DNA of 64,000 bases from Fulvivirga marina (GCF_016775155.1 NZ_JAEUGD010000064.1:71430-135429); one strand, 5' to 3'; positions 19,061-29,725 are shown, counted from the first letter of the stretch. Notes: generated by a model not told the origin, from the sequence alone. A program made the numbers and translations.

Positions 19061-22000
19061 ATGACTGACAAATCACCTCTTGAAGTTGCTGCAGACCAGG
19101 AGCCTGCCAATAAACTTAATGTTGATCGTGTTTCCCTGCCTAAAGGTGGGGGTGCCCTTAAAGGCCTGGGTGAAAGCTATAAACATGATAACTTTAGCGG
19201 CACAGGTTCTATCAATATACCCCTCAACACCTTTGATGCAAGAGGGTTTGAGCCGGAGATATCATTAAACTACAGGTCTACCGGAGGTAATGGCCCTTTT
19301 GGTCTGGGGTTCGATGTTAATCTGCTGTCCATTTCCAGGAAAACTAATCTGGGAATACCCAGGTACAGGAGAGGTGATCGTTTTGTGCTCAGCAGCGGGG
19401 AGGAATTGGTTCCCATGCACGACGATGCAGGAAAACCAATAACCAAAAATGTCACCGAACAAGGAGTCTCATGGACTGTTGCCTATTACGTTGTTCGGTT
19501 TGAGAAGGACTATCCCGGACTTGAGTTTTGGGTAAACGATGCAACCGGAGTATCCAAATGGCAGATCCGGAACGGGGATAATATGCTCTCTGTATTAGGC
19601 GAATCTACCTTGGGAAGAGTGGCTAACCCTGATGATCCACAACAGGTATTTACATGGCTGGTTGAACATCAGGAAGACGCACATGGGAATAAGATAGAAT
19701 ATCTTTACAAAGGTGAGAATTCTGACAATGTAGAGAATCTCGTGTTTGAAAAGAATCGAATTGTTACGGCCAATCGATACATATCAGAGGTCCGATATGG
19801 TAATTATTTGGATGATGAAAGCAATGAGCAGTTTGCATACCGCATGTGCTTTAATTATGGAGAATATGATGCCCAGGGTCAAAAAACGTCCGAATGGGCT
19901 GTAAGAGAAGATCCTTTTTCGAGTTATAATGCCGGGTTCGAAATACGTACCTACAGGCTTTGCCAGTCTATATTATGTTTTAATTACTTTAAAGAGCATA
20001 CGGGGGAGCAACCACTGCTAGTAAGGAAATATGAACTGACCTATCAGGCGGATCCGGTTGTCAGCAAGCTCATAAAAATGCAGGAAATAGGGGTGCAGTT
20101 GTTAGAAACCGGCGCCATCAATGAAAAATCATCCCCTGCCTTATTATTCAGTTTTTCTCAATTCAACCCAAATGAGGCAACAGGATTTAAAAAGCTGGAA
20201 GTTGATGGCGGATATCAAATCCCAGGATACCTGGATAAAGGACAATATTTGCCAGTAGACCTTTATGGTGAGGGTATTAGTGGTATAGTTCATAGTGTTC
20301 CTGATAATATTCTCTACTACGAACCTCTGGGTGATGGAAAGTATAATACACCTCAGTCACTCATCAGGGTGCCAACAGATAATGACCTCACCAACCCTAC
20401 ACTTTCCCTGTCTGATCTCAATGGAGATTTTGAGCTGGAATTGGTAGTAGACTCTCCTCAGAAATCCGGATTTTATAAAATCGGGCAGGACCATCAATGG
20501 AAGCCATTTACTCCTTTTAAGCAAATGCCTACATTACGGAATGGGGAATTTGTAGAACACTCTGATCTCACGGGTGATGGGCGAAGTGATATCTTGCAGG
20601 TGGAAGAAAGCTTTATCAGTATATATCCATCAGAAGGCTATACTGGATATGGTGAGGGGTATAGTCAAATTCGTCAGGAAGGCTTTCCACATGCAGAAAA
20701 AAATCTGGTGCGTGGTGTAGTAGCCTTTCAGGATATGTTTGGTGATGGACTTTCGCATCGGGTAGAGATACGTAGCGGAAGTGTCCTGTGCTGGCCAAGC
20801 TATGGTTACGGCAACTTTGGCCCGGTGATAACCATGGGAAATGCACCATCCTTTGCTAAAGGATTGGCCAAAGGAAGACTGAAATTTGCGGATATCGATG
20901 GTACGGGTACTACAGATCTCGCCTATGTTCATCATGACCAGGTAGAGATCTATATTAACCAGAGCGGGAACAGTTTTGCCGATCCTGTTTTTGTTACGCT
21001 TCCCGAACCCTATTCAGACTTAGATGAAATACAGTTTGCGGATGTTACCGGTAACGGAACCACCAGCCTCGTATTCACCAAAATTGACGATACACCCAGA
21101 CACTACTTTATTGATTTTACGGGCTTTGAGCCAGCGAATAGTGAACAGAGTCTGAAACCCTACCTGCTAACTACCATGGAGAATGGCAGTGGGCTGACCA
21201 CCTCATTTGAATATAAAAGTTCCACAAGCTATTATCTGGAAGATAAAAAAGCTGGAAAGCCATGGGTGAGTAAGCTTGCATTTCCAATTCAGTTAATTAG
21301 TAAAACAACCCTTACGGATAAGATTGCGGGAACGGTAACTACAAATTCATATAGTTACCACAACGGCTTCTATGATGTTGCGGAGAGAGAGTTTCGTGGT
21401 TTTGGTTACGTGGAAACTACCGACTCTCAGACCTATGAGGAGATACTCAAAAGCAACAACCCTTACTATCCTGTGGAGGCTCTGGATAAGAACCTTTATG
21501 TGCCTCCGGTGTTAACCAGGCAGTGGTATCACACGGGGGCTTACGAGCTTGAAGAGGCATTGAACTTTGCCATGGAAAGGGAACAGTTCAATGGAGATCT
21601 CGAAGCACTTGATTTTCCACCCTCCATTTATGAAGTAAATACAGACACTGAAGCTCAAAAACAATCCAGAATAGCTCTTGCTGGCAGGTTAATAAGAGAG
21701 GAAATATTTGAGGTTGGCAATGGCATTCCTTACAGTGTTGAAATGCATAATTACCGGGTTCAGGCCCTTCAGGAACCCTTTGGGGTTGAACTGGGAGTAT
21801 TCAGGGCAATAGCTATGGAAAGCATCGATTACCAGTACGACCAGGACCCCACTGACCCTCAGGTAACGCAATCTTTTGTTGTGGGTTGGGACAATTTTGG
21901 GCATGAGACTGAAAGCTGTCTGATATACCTGCCCCGAAGAACAAATGCACAACGTGTGATCTACCCTGAACAGCTTGAAACAACCGCGATTCTCAACGTT

Positions 22001-25000
22001 ACAGAGTATATCAACATCCCCGAGGAGTATAATGACATTACCCAGACATACCGCTACATAAGCATACCTTATGAAAACAGATCATATCAGCTATTTGAAC
22101 TCGACAATAGTCAAGGAAACTATTTTGGATATGAAGAGGTAAGATTACAGGTAGCTGATGCACTCCAAACTATTATTCCATACAGCAATACGCCAGATGC
22201 CACCGGACTTTCGGTTATGTTGACATCATGGCAGATTACGCTGTTTTGGAACGAAGAACAAACTGACGCACTAAGTCCGGGATTTATCAGCAGCAGAGCG
22301 TTATTGCATCACATAGATAAAGCCAGCTTTTCGGATATATGGGTCGCTGATACTTATGGTAATGATGTTCAGGCTGCAGAAGTAAGTGAGATAGGAGGGT
22401 ATTTTTTCAACCTTTACGAGAGCAATTATTGGTGGAACAGGGGGGAGGTGACCTACTATTATGATGACACTACACCTCAGGCATTTTTTCAAGTACAATC
22501 CATCGCTAACCCATATCCCAACATCCCGGTTGATAGGACACAAGACCCCTCGTTGGCAAAGAAAGAAGTATTGCTTTATGACGGGTATTACCTGAATATA
22601 CAAGAAATACAGACATACTACAGCGAAAACGATTTTCACCGGCAAGTACTGGAAATGGATTATCAGTGTGTACAGGTGAAGCAGCTTACCGATATCAATG
22701 ATAATATCCATCAGTATTTGTTTGATCCCCTTGGTGAGCTGGCAGTGGTCTCAATTATAGGAACCGAAGCCGGGGATTCCCTAACTGGAGGCATGAGACT
22801 TTATCCGGTTAATGGGCAGCCAGCCGAATATACCCCGAGGTTACATGCAACAGATGGAGGTGAAATTGGTTTTGAAGATGTAGTGCAGCATCCCGACTAT
22901 TATTTACAAGGGGCTACACATTACTATTTCTATGAGCAAATGGCCGATAACCAACCGGCAGGCTCCATACTCCTTATCCGAGAGGAATATTATACAGAGC
23001 AACCCGAGTCAGATCCGGCTACTATCAGAAAGCTCATCAATTATTATGATGGTTCGGGAAGATCCATTGAAAGAAAGATCAATGCAGAACCGGGACCTGC
23101 CTTGCAGTTCGATAAATTCGGCACACTAAAGAAAGAGAAAGGTCGATTTATAGTAGAGCAAAGTAATGATCGCTGGCTTGTTTCCGGCAGGGTGGTCTAC
23201 AATAATAAGGGCGAGATAGCTGAAGAATACATACCTTACTTCAGCAACATCTATCAATATGAAACACAAGAGCAGGTAACAGCTTCCGGAGCTGTGCCAC
23301 CACCATGGATCACGCATTACGATGCTATTGGCAGAGTAGTTAGAAAAGATACACCCAAAGGGTTCTTTAACAAGACGATTTATTCACCCTGGCAGACTGC
23401 CTATTATGATGAGAATGATACAGTAACGGACGCTGTCTTTTATAAAACCTTCATGGCTTCATACCCAGGCAATCCAACTGTGGAGCAGGAGGATGAAAAA
23501 GATGCATTGGATAAAGCAGCATTATGCTATAACACTCCACTACGTCAGATATTGGACAGTACAGGCTCGATAATTCGGGAAATCAAGGATAACCTGGGGA
23601 AGGTTTCTGAAAACGCTTTTGAAAGCATTGTACAGTCACCAATAACTTCTGTTGATGTTTGGAATGAGCTCGTAAATAAGGGTTATTTGGATGCCCAGGG
23701 ATATTTAACAGATAAATATCAACCATATTTTAATGGGTTCAGTCTACAGTTGGATCCCGTATATGAATCCATCAAACAAGGCATTAATGACATTCTGCTT
23801 CAGGGAAGATTAACCACATTTATTCAGGTAGATGTTGAAGGCAGGCAGGTGCTGGTGATTGACCCCAGACTTTATTATGAAAATACCGAACAAGGGACGA
23901 GCTACTACAGTCTGAAGAATGAATACCCCATGGATGAAACAGAGGCATGGAGTATTAATAGTTCTGATGCAGGCTTGCGGAAGGTGTTGAAGAATATTTT
24001 CGAAAACAATGCTTTGCAATTTGACCCTAACAATATCAAAATCAGGGTTTTTTATGACCATTTACAGCGGCCTCTCAGAAAATATTTGACGGAGACTGAC
24101 GGCACTGGCGAGGTGATATGGTCAGGAGTGGTGGAACGAATAGAGTATGGTGATGGTCTGGATAACGCCGCTTCTCACAACCTGATAGGGCAGATATATA
24201 GGTTATATGATCAGGCCGGAATCATCACCATACCTGACTATAACATCCAGAACAGAATGATGACCTCAGGGCGTCAACTGGCGGTTGAGTATAAAAATCA
24301 GATAGACTGGTCTGACCCCGGAAGTGTGCCGATGGAGCCCGATATTTATACTACAGATCTCAGCTATAACGCCCTGGCACTTCTCATAGATAAAACCACT
24401 CCTGATGGTACCAAAACCAACTATACTTATAATTTAAGAGGATTGGTGGAGCAAGTGTACATGAAATTTGCAGATAGTACTGAGCAAACTGTAATAGAAA
24501 GTGCCACTTATGATGAATTTGGTACAAGTACCAGAACAGCCTATGCTAATGGCAGCATTACAACACAGGTCATTGAAAATACTACCGCCAATGTCAGGCT
24601 TATAAGAACAACACGGGCTGCTGAAGGAGACAGGCCAACAGTATTACAGAACATTGCTTATACCTATGACCCGGTGGATAACCCCACCAGATCCAGGGAC
24701 AGCAGTATCGATACAATCTATAATGGTGGTCAGGAAATAGAACCACTTAGTGATTATACATACGATTGTATATACCAGTTGAAAATAGCTATTGGAAGAC
24801 AACATCAGGCTTTGGGGACGAGCCATACTTCCGGAAAATATGGTCAATTCATTAAAAATATAAACCCCAATGATGCTGAAAAGCTGGAGAACTATACCGA
24901 ACAATATACCTATGATAACTCTGGAAACCTTACACTTAAGAAACATACAGCAGCTTCAGGTACATGGTCTATGGTTAATGAAATATCGGATGGCAATAAC

Positions 25001-26500
25001 CTACTTAAGAATGTCCCTGCAGATGAGGCGGGCAACATGCTTAAATTAAAGCCTGAAAGTACTGTAAACCTTTCTTGGGATTATGCAGGTAACCTTTCCT
25101 ACGCGGGTATTATAGAGAGACCTGACAACACCAATGATGCAGATTATTTTAGATACAATCCTGGCAAGGAGAGAGTCAGGAAAGTGATTGAAAGGCTGGT
25201 GCAGGAAACTGTCACAGAAATTGACGAAACCATTTATATCGGAAACTTTCAGATATACAGAACCAGCAGTGTTTCGGGCAATACCAAAACGGTGAAAACC
25301 GAACGTCAAATGTTGCGGGTAATGAATAAGAGTGCATGTGCATTAGTGAGGTATTACTGGAAAATTGGTAATAATGAACATCCTACCGGTACCTCACAGT
25401 TAAGGTATCAATTGGATAACTTGCAGAACTCTGTCTCACTGGAAACAGATACTAATGCGGATATCATCAGCTACGAAGAATATTTTCCTTTTGGAGGTAC
25501 AGCCATTTTATCCGGGCAATCTACAGCGGAGGTAAAGCTTAAATTTTATCACTTCACAGGTAAGGAAAGAGATAACTCAACGGGGTTATATTATTATGGT
25601 GCACGATACTATGCTCCATGGATGGGCAGGTGGCTTAATCCTGACCCTGGTGGACCAATAGATGGTCTTAATCTGCTTGCTTATGTAAGTAATAATCCAC
25701 TGAAATACACTGATCCTTCCGGGTATGTTAAGGTTAATAAGAAAGCGCAATTACAATCCAGTATAAAAAGCTGGACCGCCACTAGAAAACGGTATAAGAC
25801 AGAAGTGAGCAAATGGAAATTTAAGGTTTCCGTTGCCAAAAATGCAACTGCCAAAAATGCAGCACTCTTAAAGTTAAAGAGCGCTGAAACACAACTTAAA
25901 AGAGCTGAAACACGCCTTAAAAACCTTAAAAATGACCTTGCCAAGCTTTCATCTGGAGCAAGTTATACTACTTCCCCTGCGTTTTATAATCCGGGAGGGC
26001 CGTCTGTAATTATGAATTTTCAAAACCTGCCTTCAGCTCAAGGGGCAACGAAGCTTGCAGGTAAACCAGGAGGAAATCCTTATATTGTTGATTTTTACGA
26101 TCGGGTAAACGTGGATAAAAAGCCCTTGGATGCCCAGACTCAAAGTGACGTGCGCAACTACACAGCTTTGGCCAATAAATATATTGCAAGCCAGGGGGGG
26201 AGCATTACTGCGGTATCAACGGATAGAAAACTTACAGGTTCATTGGGCTACCAGGCAGGACAAATTGCGAGTAAAGAAAGGAAAGGTACCAACACTGCAA
26301 CACCAAACACTTACCCATCTGGTAATGTGGTTGGTCACGTGCCGGATGTCAGTATAACTGGTGTGCCATATTCGTTTTACGGATGGTTCTCTCAAACCAA
26401 ACTGTCAAACAGCCTTGTAGGAGGTGGCGTTTATGCTGGCCGGGTGATTGACCAGTTTGTTGTACGTGAACTTGATGGCAATTATTATAAATATACATAA
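19061..26500 (+). CDS. Fused Tc toxin B-C subunit (SpvB/TcdB + RHS cocoon) with variable C-terminal toxin
   Basis: This 2479-residue protein starts with the SpvB signature (LPKGGGALKGLGESYKHDNF, SGTGSINIPL). It continues with TcB-type FG-GAP/propeller repeats (FADIDGTGTTDLAYV, FADVTGNGTTSLVF; residues about 400-690) and YD/RHS repeats. The RHS core ends with FTGKERDNSTGLYYYGARYY, DPGGPIDGLNLLAYVSNNP and DPSGYV (D2195, D2201, D2218), the region of aspartyl self-cleavage in TccC proteins. About 257 residues follow as the polymorphic payload: a Lys/Ala coiled coil, then a domain with H2426-V-P-D and a later SNSLVGGG. The HxPD...GG pattern recalls HxxD nuclease toxins (Ntox15 type), but I hold this loosely. 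Fusion of B and C in one gene is known in this family. A SUKH-like gene follows. Confidence 0.92.
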   Translation: MTDKSPLEVAADQEPANKLNVDRVSLPKGGGALKGLGESYKHDNFSGTGSINIPLNTFDARGFEPEISLNYRSTGGNGPFGLGFDVNLLSISRKTNLGIPRYRRGDRFVLSSGEELVPMHDDAGKPITKNVTEQGVSWTVAYYVVRFEKDYPGLEFWVNDATGVSKWQIRNGDNMLSVLGESTLGRVANPDDPQQVFTWLVEHQEDAHGNKIEYLYKGENSDNVENLVFEKNRIVTANRYISEVRYGNYLDDESNEQFAYRMCFNYGEYDAQGQKTSEWAVREDPFSSYNAGFEIRTYRLCQSILCFNYFKEHTGEQPLLVRKYELTYQADPVVSKLIKMQEIGVQLLETGAINEKSSPALLFSFSQFNPNEATGFKKLEVDGGYQIPGYLDKGQYLPVDLYGEGISGIVHSVPDNILYYEPLGDGKYNTPQSLIRVPTDNDLTNPTLSLSDLNGDFELELVVDSPQKSGFYKIGQDHQWKPFTPFKQMPTLRNGEFVEHSDLTGDGRSDILQVEESFISIYPSEGYTGYGEGYSQIRQEGFPHAEKNLVRGVVAFQDMFGDGLSHRVEIRSGSVLCWPSYGYGNFGPVITMGNAPSFAKGLAKGRLKFADIDGTGTTDLAYVHHDQVEIYINQSGNSFADPVFVTLPEPYSDLDEIQFADVTGNGTTSLVFTKIDDTPRHYFIDFTGFEPANSEQSLKPYLLTTMENGSGLTTSFEYKSSTSYYLEDKKAGKPWVSKLAFPIQLISKTTLTDKIAGTVTTNSYSYHNGFYDVAEREFRGFGYVETTDSQTYEEILKSNNPYYPVEALDKNLYVPPVLTRQWYHTGAYELEEALNFAMEREQFNGDLEALDFPPSIYEVNTDTEAQKQSRIALAGRLIREEIFEVGNGIPYSVEMHNYRVQALQEPFGVELGVFRAIAMESIDYQYDQDPTDPQVTQSFVVGWDNFGHETESCLIYLPRRTNAQRVIYPEQLETTAILNVTEYINIPEEYNDITQTYRYISIPYENRSYQLFELDNSQGNYFGYEEVRLQVADALQTIIPYSNTPDATGLSVMLTSWQITLFWNEEQTDALSPGFISSRALLHHIDKASFSDIWVADTYGNDVQAAEVSEIGGYFFNLYESNYWWNRGEVTYYYDDTTPQAFFQVQSIANPYPNIPVDRTQDPSLAKKEVLLYDGYYLNIQEIQTYYSENDFHRQVLEMDYQCVQVKQLTDINDNIHQYLFDPLGELAVVSIIGTEAGDSLTGGMRLYPVNGQPAEYTPRLHATDGGEIGFEDVVQHPDYYLQGATHYYFYEQMADNQPAGSILLIREEYYTEQPESDPATIRKLINYYDGSGRSIERKINAEPGPALQFDKFGTLKKEKGRFIVEQSNDRWLVSGRVVYNNKGEIAEEYIPYFSNIYQYETQEQVTASGAVPPPWITHYDAIGRVVRKDTPKGFFNKTIYSPWQTAYYDENDTVTDAVFYKTFMASYPGNPTVEQEDEKDALDKAALCYNTPLRQILDSTGSIIREIKDNLGKVSENAFESIVQSPITSVDVWNELVNKGYLDAQGYLTDKYQPYFNGFSLQLDPVYESIKQGINDILLQGRLTTFIQVDVEGRQVLVIDPRLYYENTEQGTSYYSLKNEYPMDETEAWSINSSDAGLRKVLKNIFENNALQFDPNNIKIRVFYDHLQRPLRKYLTETDGTGEVIWSGVVERIEYGDGLDNAASHNLIGQIYRLYDQAGIITIPDYNIQNRMMTSGRQLAVEYKNQIDWSDPGSVPMEPDIYTTDLSYNALALLIDKTTPDGTKTNYTYNLRGLVEQVYMKFADSTEQTVIESATYDEFGTSTRTAYANGSITTQVIENTTANVRLIRTTRAAEGDRPTVLQNIAYTYDPVDNPTRSRDSSIDTIYNGGQEIEPLSDYTYDCIYQLKIAIGRQHQALGTSHTSGKYGQFIKNINPNDAEKLENYTEQYTYDNSGNLTLKKHTAASGTWSMVNEISDGNNLLKNVPADEAGNMLKLKPESTVNLSWDYAGNLSYAGIIERPDNTNDADYFRYNPGKERVRKVIERLVQETVTEIDETIYIGNFQIYRTSSVSGNTKTVKTERQMLRVMNKSACALVRYYWKIGNNEHPTGTSQLRYQLDNLQNSVSLETDTNADIISYEEYFPFGGTAILSGQSTAEVKLKFYHFTGKERDNSTGLYYYGARYYAPWMGRWLNPDPGGPIDGLNLLAYVSNNPLKYTDPSGYVKVNKKAQLQSSIKSWTATRKRYKTEVSKWKFKVSVAKNATAKNAALLKLKSAETQLKRAETRLKNLKNDLAKLSSGASYTTSPAFYNPGGPSVIMNFQNLPSAQGATKLAGKPGGNPYIVDFYDRVNVDKKPLDAQTQSDVRNYTALANKYIASQGGSITAVSTDRKLTGSLGYQAGQIASKERKGTNTATPNTYPSGNVVGHVPDVSITGVPYSFYGWFSQTKLSNSLVGGGVYAGRVIDQFVVRELDGNYYKYT

Positions 26501-26519
26501 GATAGATGCGCTGTATTTA

Positions 26520-26527
26520 TAACTTTG
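26520..26527 (+). promoter_or_regulatory. Putative -7 promoter element of the immunity gene
   Basis: TAACTTTG matches the Bacteroidota -7 consensus TAnnTTTG exactly, 50 bp before the immunity gene ATG. No good -33 TTG is visible. It would let immunity be made independently of the toxin. Confidence 0.4.
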
Positions 26528-26577
26528 TTTACAACAGAAATGATCTGTTTATCTGACATGATCCAAACCATAAAACC

Positions 26578-27366
26578 ATGAATAAAGACAACCTTTCTGA
26601 CATTGAGGTAGAAGAATTCCTCTCTTTTCTTTTGGAAAAGGAAAATGTCAAAATAGATAAGGGAGCAAAGGACACACTTGTAAAGTATCCCGGCTTGGAT
26701 CCGGATAAATTTCCGCAGAACTCTTTGGAAGAGCAGATTTATCTGAGTTTGCCAGAAGCTCATCAGCAGCTACTGATGTATGGCAATGGTATGGAGATTT
26801 ATGAAGGCAGTTATCGCATTTTCGGACTCGGAACATCATTATATCGTGATATGGGTTATTGGAACCACCCTCAGGTATGGAAACATGCCTGGGGTGGATA
26901 CCCTGATCAGTTCCTGTGCTTTGGAGAGTCCATTACAGGTAATCAATACGCTTATAACCTACATGACCTGCACCACAATGAAGACAATGCCAAAGTATAT
27001 GAACTGTATGCAGTAACCTTTACAGAACTGATGGTTTACGATAATTTCAAGGAGTTCATAGTCAATGGGTTCTTTAATGGGGTAGAAGATGACCCTTACC
27101 ATAACCGGATAAAGCAGGCACGAAAAAAATTTGGCCCCTTCGATAAAAACAAACAATTGGTTTACACTCCCAATCCACTTTTAACGGGCGGGGAACTTGA
27201 AGGGCTTGATCTTCAGTTAATGGATGCCCAGACAGCCATGACCTTAAACGGTGATATCGCTCTTCAACTGGCCAATAAAGAGTCTCTGGAGGGACTTAAA
27301 AATATTGAAAACTACACTGACGATCAGGGAAGGGCACGTATAAGGGTTAACTGGAATAATGTCTAA
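26578..27366 (+). CDS. SUKH/SMI1-KNR4-like putative immunity protein
   Basis: The 262-residue cytosolic protein shows the SUKH pattern: an acidic N-terminal helix, then LMYGNGMEIYEGSYRIFGLG, W-rich WKHAWGGYPDQFLCFGES and GNQYAYNL. Families with this fold commonly neutralise nuclease payloads of polymorphic toxins by binding them. Its position as the gene directly after the RHS C-terminal domain, before a strong terminator, is the standard toxin-immunity order. It implies that the Tc payload can harm the producer or its kin. Residues after about 200 have no assigned role. Confidence 0.7.
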   Translation: MNKDNLSDIEVEEFLSFLLEKENVKIDKGAKDTLVKYPGLDPDKFPQNSLEEQIYLSLPEAHQQLLMYGNGMEIYEGSYRIFGLGTSLYRDMGYWNHPQVWKHAWGGYPDQFLCFGESITGNQYAYNLHDLHHNEDNAKVYELYAVTFTELMVYDNFKEFIVNGFFNGVEDDPYHNRIKQARKKFGPFDKNKQLVYTPNPLLTGGELEGLDLQLMDAQTAMTLNGDIALQLANKESLEGLKNIENYTDDQGRARIRVNWNNV

Positions 27367-27407
27367 AAGTACCTAATGCCGGAATAGTCCCGGCATTAGG
27401 TACTTTT
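27365..27407 (+). terminator. Strong bidirectional terminator closing the Tc locus
   Basis: A perfect 18-bp stem (AAAAGTACCTAATGCCGG and its complement) encloses a 7-nt loop and is flanked by A and T runs. It overlaps the immunity stop codon and also faces the converging lipoprotein gene. Confidence 0.92.
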
Positions 27408-27422
27408 CAATAGAAAAATAAA

Positions 27423-28559
27423 TTAATCAATTATTTCTGAATTTGATACGGATATGTCCGTGTCGCTATGCATAGAAATATCAGGATACACGGGGTACCA
27501 GGAGCCCCCCTTATTATTTCTGATTGTAGATTCGTCAATAACGATATTGCCTGTATGGTTATTGGTTACGAAGAAAATAGCTGCGCCATAAGCATTTACT
27601 TCATTTTGTTCAATCAGAGATCCAAATATACTGAGAGTCATTTGATTACCGTCATTATAAATGGCGCCGCCACTTCCGCCACCAGGAGTACCTGCTTCTG
27701 CGGGGTTACCCCCATTGCCCACAGCTGTATTGTGCGAGAAGAGTGAATTGATGATTGTCCATGAAATACCAATACTACTGATTGCACCGCCGTTAGACCC
27801 AGAATTGCCATACCCCTCAGCGCCACCAAACGTGCTGTTTACTACATATACCGGCTGGTCCTGAAACTGGTCAAAAACCCGGATAGCTCCACCGCCAACA
27901 TCGGGACCGGTAGACGCGCAGATGTTATTGAAAAAGCGACAGTTAACAATTTTAAGTCTGCCCCCTCTGGCCCAGATGGCGCCACCACCACTATATTCGG
28001 TATCTGCAACGGAATTGCCATCCGCAAAGGTTATATTCTGTACGGTCAGTCTTGGGTGGTCCTGGTCCTGACAATGTGAAGTTGTCCAGTGCAGGTCCTG
28101 ATCACAAGTATTCATATAAAGTATCCTTCTCACACCACCGCCACTCAGTGTTACAAGCCCGCCTCCGTCTATGACAACTTCATCATTGGCATCATTAAAT
28201 ATTTTGGCAGTTTCAGGCAAGGTGATGGTAATAGGTTCCGATCCACAGTCAAAAACTATTTTACCCCCCTTGGCAATAGCATCTACTACCACCTGTCCTG
28301 TACAGCTTTCAGGTGTACCATTTCCAACCTTATGATCGGGAGAAGATACATCTTCCGGAGTAGCTGCATTGGGTATGACGTATGACGCTCCTGGATTACC
28401 TGCAGGAGGTCCATCGGCAGGATTGGCCAGAGGATTATGAATAGGGGCAGTGCCCGACTCGTCATCACTGCAACCGGTTAAAGTGGTAATTACGTACAGG
28501 CACATCAAAACTTTAAGCAACTTTATAGACAACGACATTTGCTTATAGCTTCTTTTCAT
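27423..28559 (-). CDS. Right-handed beta-helix lipoprotein
   Basis: I start it at the ATG at 28559, which gives 378 residues with a lipoprotein signal (SIKLLKVLMCLYVITTLTGC, lipobox Cys followed by Ser-Asp-Asp). A longer frame upstream has no signal character. The mature part begins with a Pro/Gly-rich linker, then repeated turns such as GGGAIWARGGRLKIVNCRFFNN, GGGAIRVF, GGAISSIG and SGGAIYNDG. These resemble polymorphic-outer-membrane/choice-of-anchor beta-helix proteins. It is probably anchored in the outer membrane, with a carbohydrate-binding or adhesive role. No catalytic acid pair is evident. Monocistronic. Confidence 0.78.
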   Translation of the reverse strand: MKRSYKQMSLSIKLLKVLMCLYVITTLTGCSDDESGTAPIHNPLANPADGPPAGNPGASYVIPNAATPEDVSSPDHKVGNGTPESCTGQVVVDAIAKGGKIVFDCGSEPITITLPETAKIFNDANDEVVIDGGGLVTLSGGGVRRILYMNTCDQDLHWTTSHCQDQDHPRLTVQNITFADGNSVADTEYSGGGAIWARGGRLKIVNCRFFNNICASTGPDVGGGAIRVFDQFQDQPVYVVNSTFGGAEGYGNSGSNGGAISSIGISWTIINSLFSHNTAVGNGGNPAEAGTPGGGSGGAIYNDGNQMTLSIFGSLIEQNEVNAYGAAIFFVTNNHTGNIVIDESTIRNNKGGSWYPVYPDISMHSDTDISVSNSEIID

Positions 28560-28708
28560 GCTGGAATATACCATCAAATCATAGAATTGCAAAACAGCAA
28601 ACTGTGCATAGTCCGTTGTGGGTAAAATAAAACACTTTTCCCGATCAGGGAATTGCCTAAACATGTTTCCTTATCTATACACCGATTACCGTTTCCGGTC
28701 ACTGATCA

Positions 28709-29725
28709 CTAAATTTTATCAATATATCCTTGCCGTTTTGCATGTTCTATAGCTTCCTGCTTTTCTCTGATAAGTACCACGTTAATATCTGTATTAGCTT
28801 CAATTAAACTTTCAACTCGTCTTATAAGCGATTGCTTTTTTACAGCCCGGATGTATATGGAAAGGATTTGACCCGGGAAAGTTCTGGCTATTTTAAGATA
28901 AATGTCAGCATCTATTTCGGCCGCATCTCCAATGAGGATAAATGGGGTGGACGGATAAGTTTCTATGATGTGCTTTACTTTCATATACTTATTACCTTCC
29001 ATAAAAGACTTCCTTTTAGGCCAGCTAATACCAATATCTCTTAGCAGTACCGGACCTTGAGGAAATTCGTATTTCTTAAGGAAAGCACATAGGTAGTCAT
29101 GAATATTCCAGGGACTGTTAGAAAGGTAAAAGAATGGATTGGTGGCAAATCCCGACTTTCCTTTATGCAGTAGTTTGTAGAATTCCTGTGCACCTTCTAA
29201 GGGCATGCGGTTGTGGCTATGTCTAAAGAGAGAGTTGACCAGTAATTTCCATTTTAAAGTGGAAGAAACTCCGGTTTGTATAACGGTGTCGTCAAGATCA
29301 CTGATAACACCAAATTCAGCTTCCGGTGCGGGCTTCATTACCTGGGAAGTTATCTGATGGATGATGTTGGAGCCCTCCATGAGTTGAAAGGTAACAGGTA
29401 TCCAAAGCGTTGTCTTATGATGAAACTCCTGTTGCAAAGGCTCGTTCAGGTAGATATAACCCTCTTTATCAGAAATAAAGATTTTCTCCTGATCACCCCA
29501 TGTTACTTTTACTCTGGCACCTTTTTTCTCATCTGATTCAAACCGCTTAAAAGAGTTCCAAAGATTTCGAAGAGCGGAATCACTTGCAGAGTGTTTGATG
29601 CCCTCATCCTCCAACACACGTGCCTGAGCATGTATCATCTCATCGTTAGCATAGCCCCCATAAGGCATAACGATAACAGGGTCCTGCCATTTAAACAGTT
29701 TTGAGAAATATTCAGATACAGCCAT
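28709..29725 (-). CDS. App1-family phosphatidate phosphatase-like protein (DUF2183)
   Basis: The 338-residue cytosolic protein has an N-terminal beta-sandwich-like region (about 1-125) followed by the App1 catalytic domain. That domain has the HAD-type DxDxT motif in ISDLDDTVIQTG, then FFYLSNSPWNIHDYL and later FILIGDAAEIDADIY. The family dephosphorylates phosphatidate or related phospholipid phosphates. The next plus-strand gene, a lipid-type methyltransferase, begins 163 bp away divergently. A shared role in membrane-lipid modification is possible but not shown. Confidence 0.85.
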   Translation of the reverse strand: MAVSEYFSKLFKWQDPVIVMPYGGYANDEMIHAQARVLEDEGIKHSASDSALRNLWNSFKRFESDEKKGARVKVTWGDQEKIFISDKEGYIYLNEPLQQEFHHKTTLWIPVTFQLMEGSNIIHQITSQVMKPAPEAEFGVISDLDDTVIQTGVSSTLKWKLLVNSLFRHSHNRMPLEGAQEFYKLLHKGKSGFATNPFFYLSNSPWNIHDYLCAFLKKYEFPQGPVLLRDIGISWPKRKSFMEGNKYMKVKHIIETYPSTPFILIGDAAEIDADIYLKIARTFPGQILSIYIRAVKKQSLIRRVESLIEANTDINVVLIREKQEAIEHAKRQGYIDKI

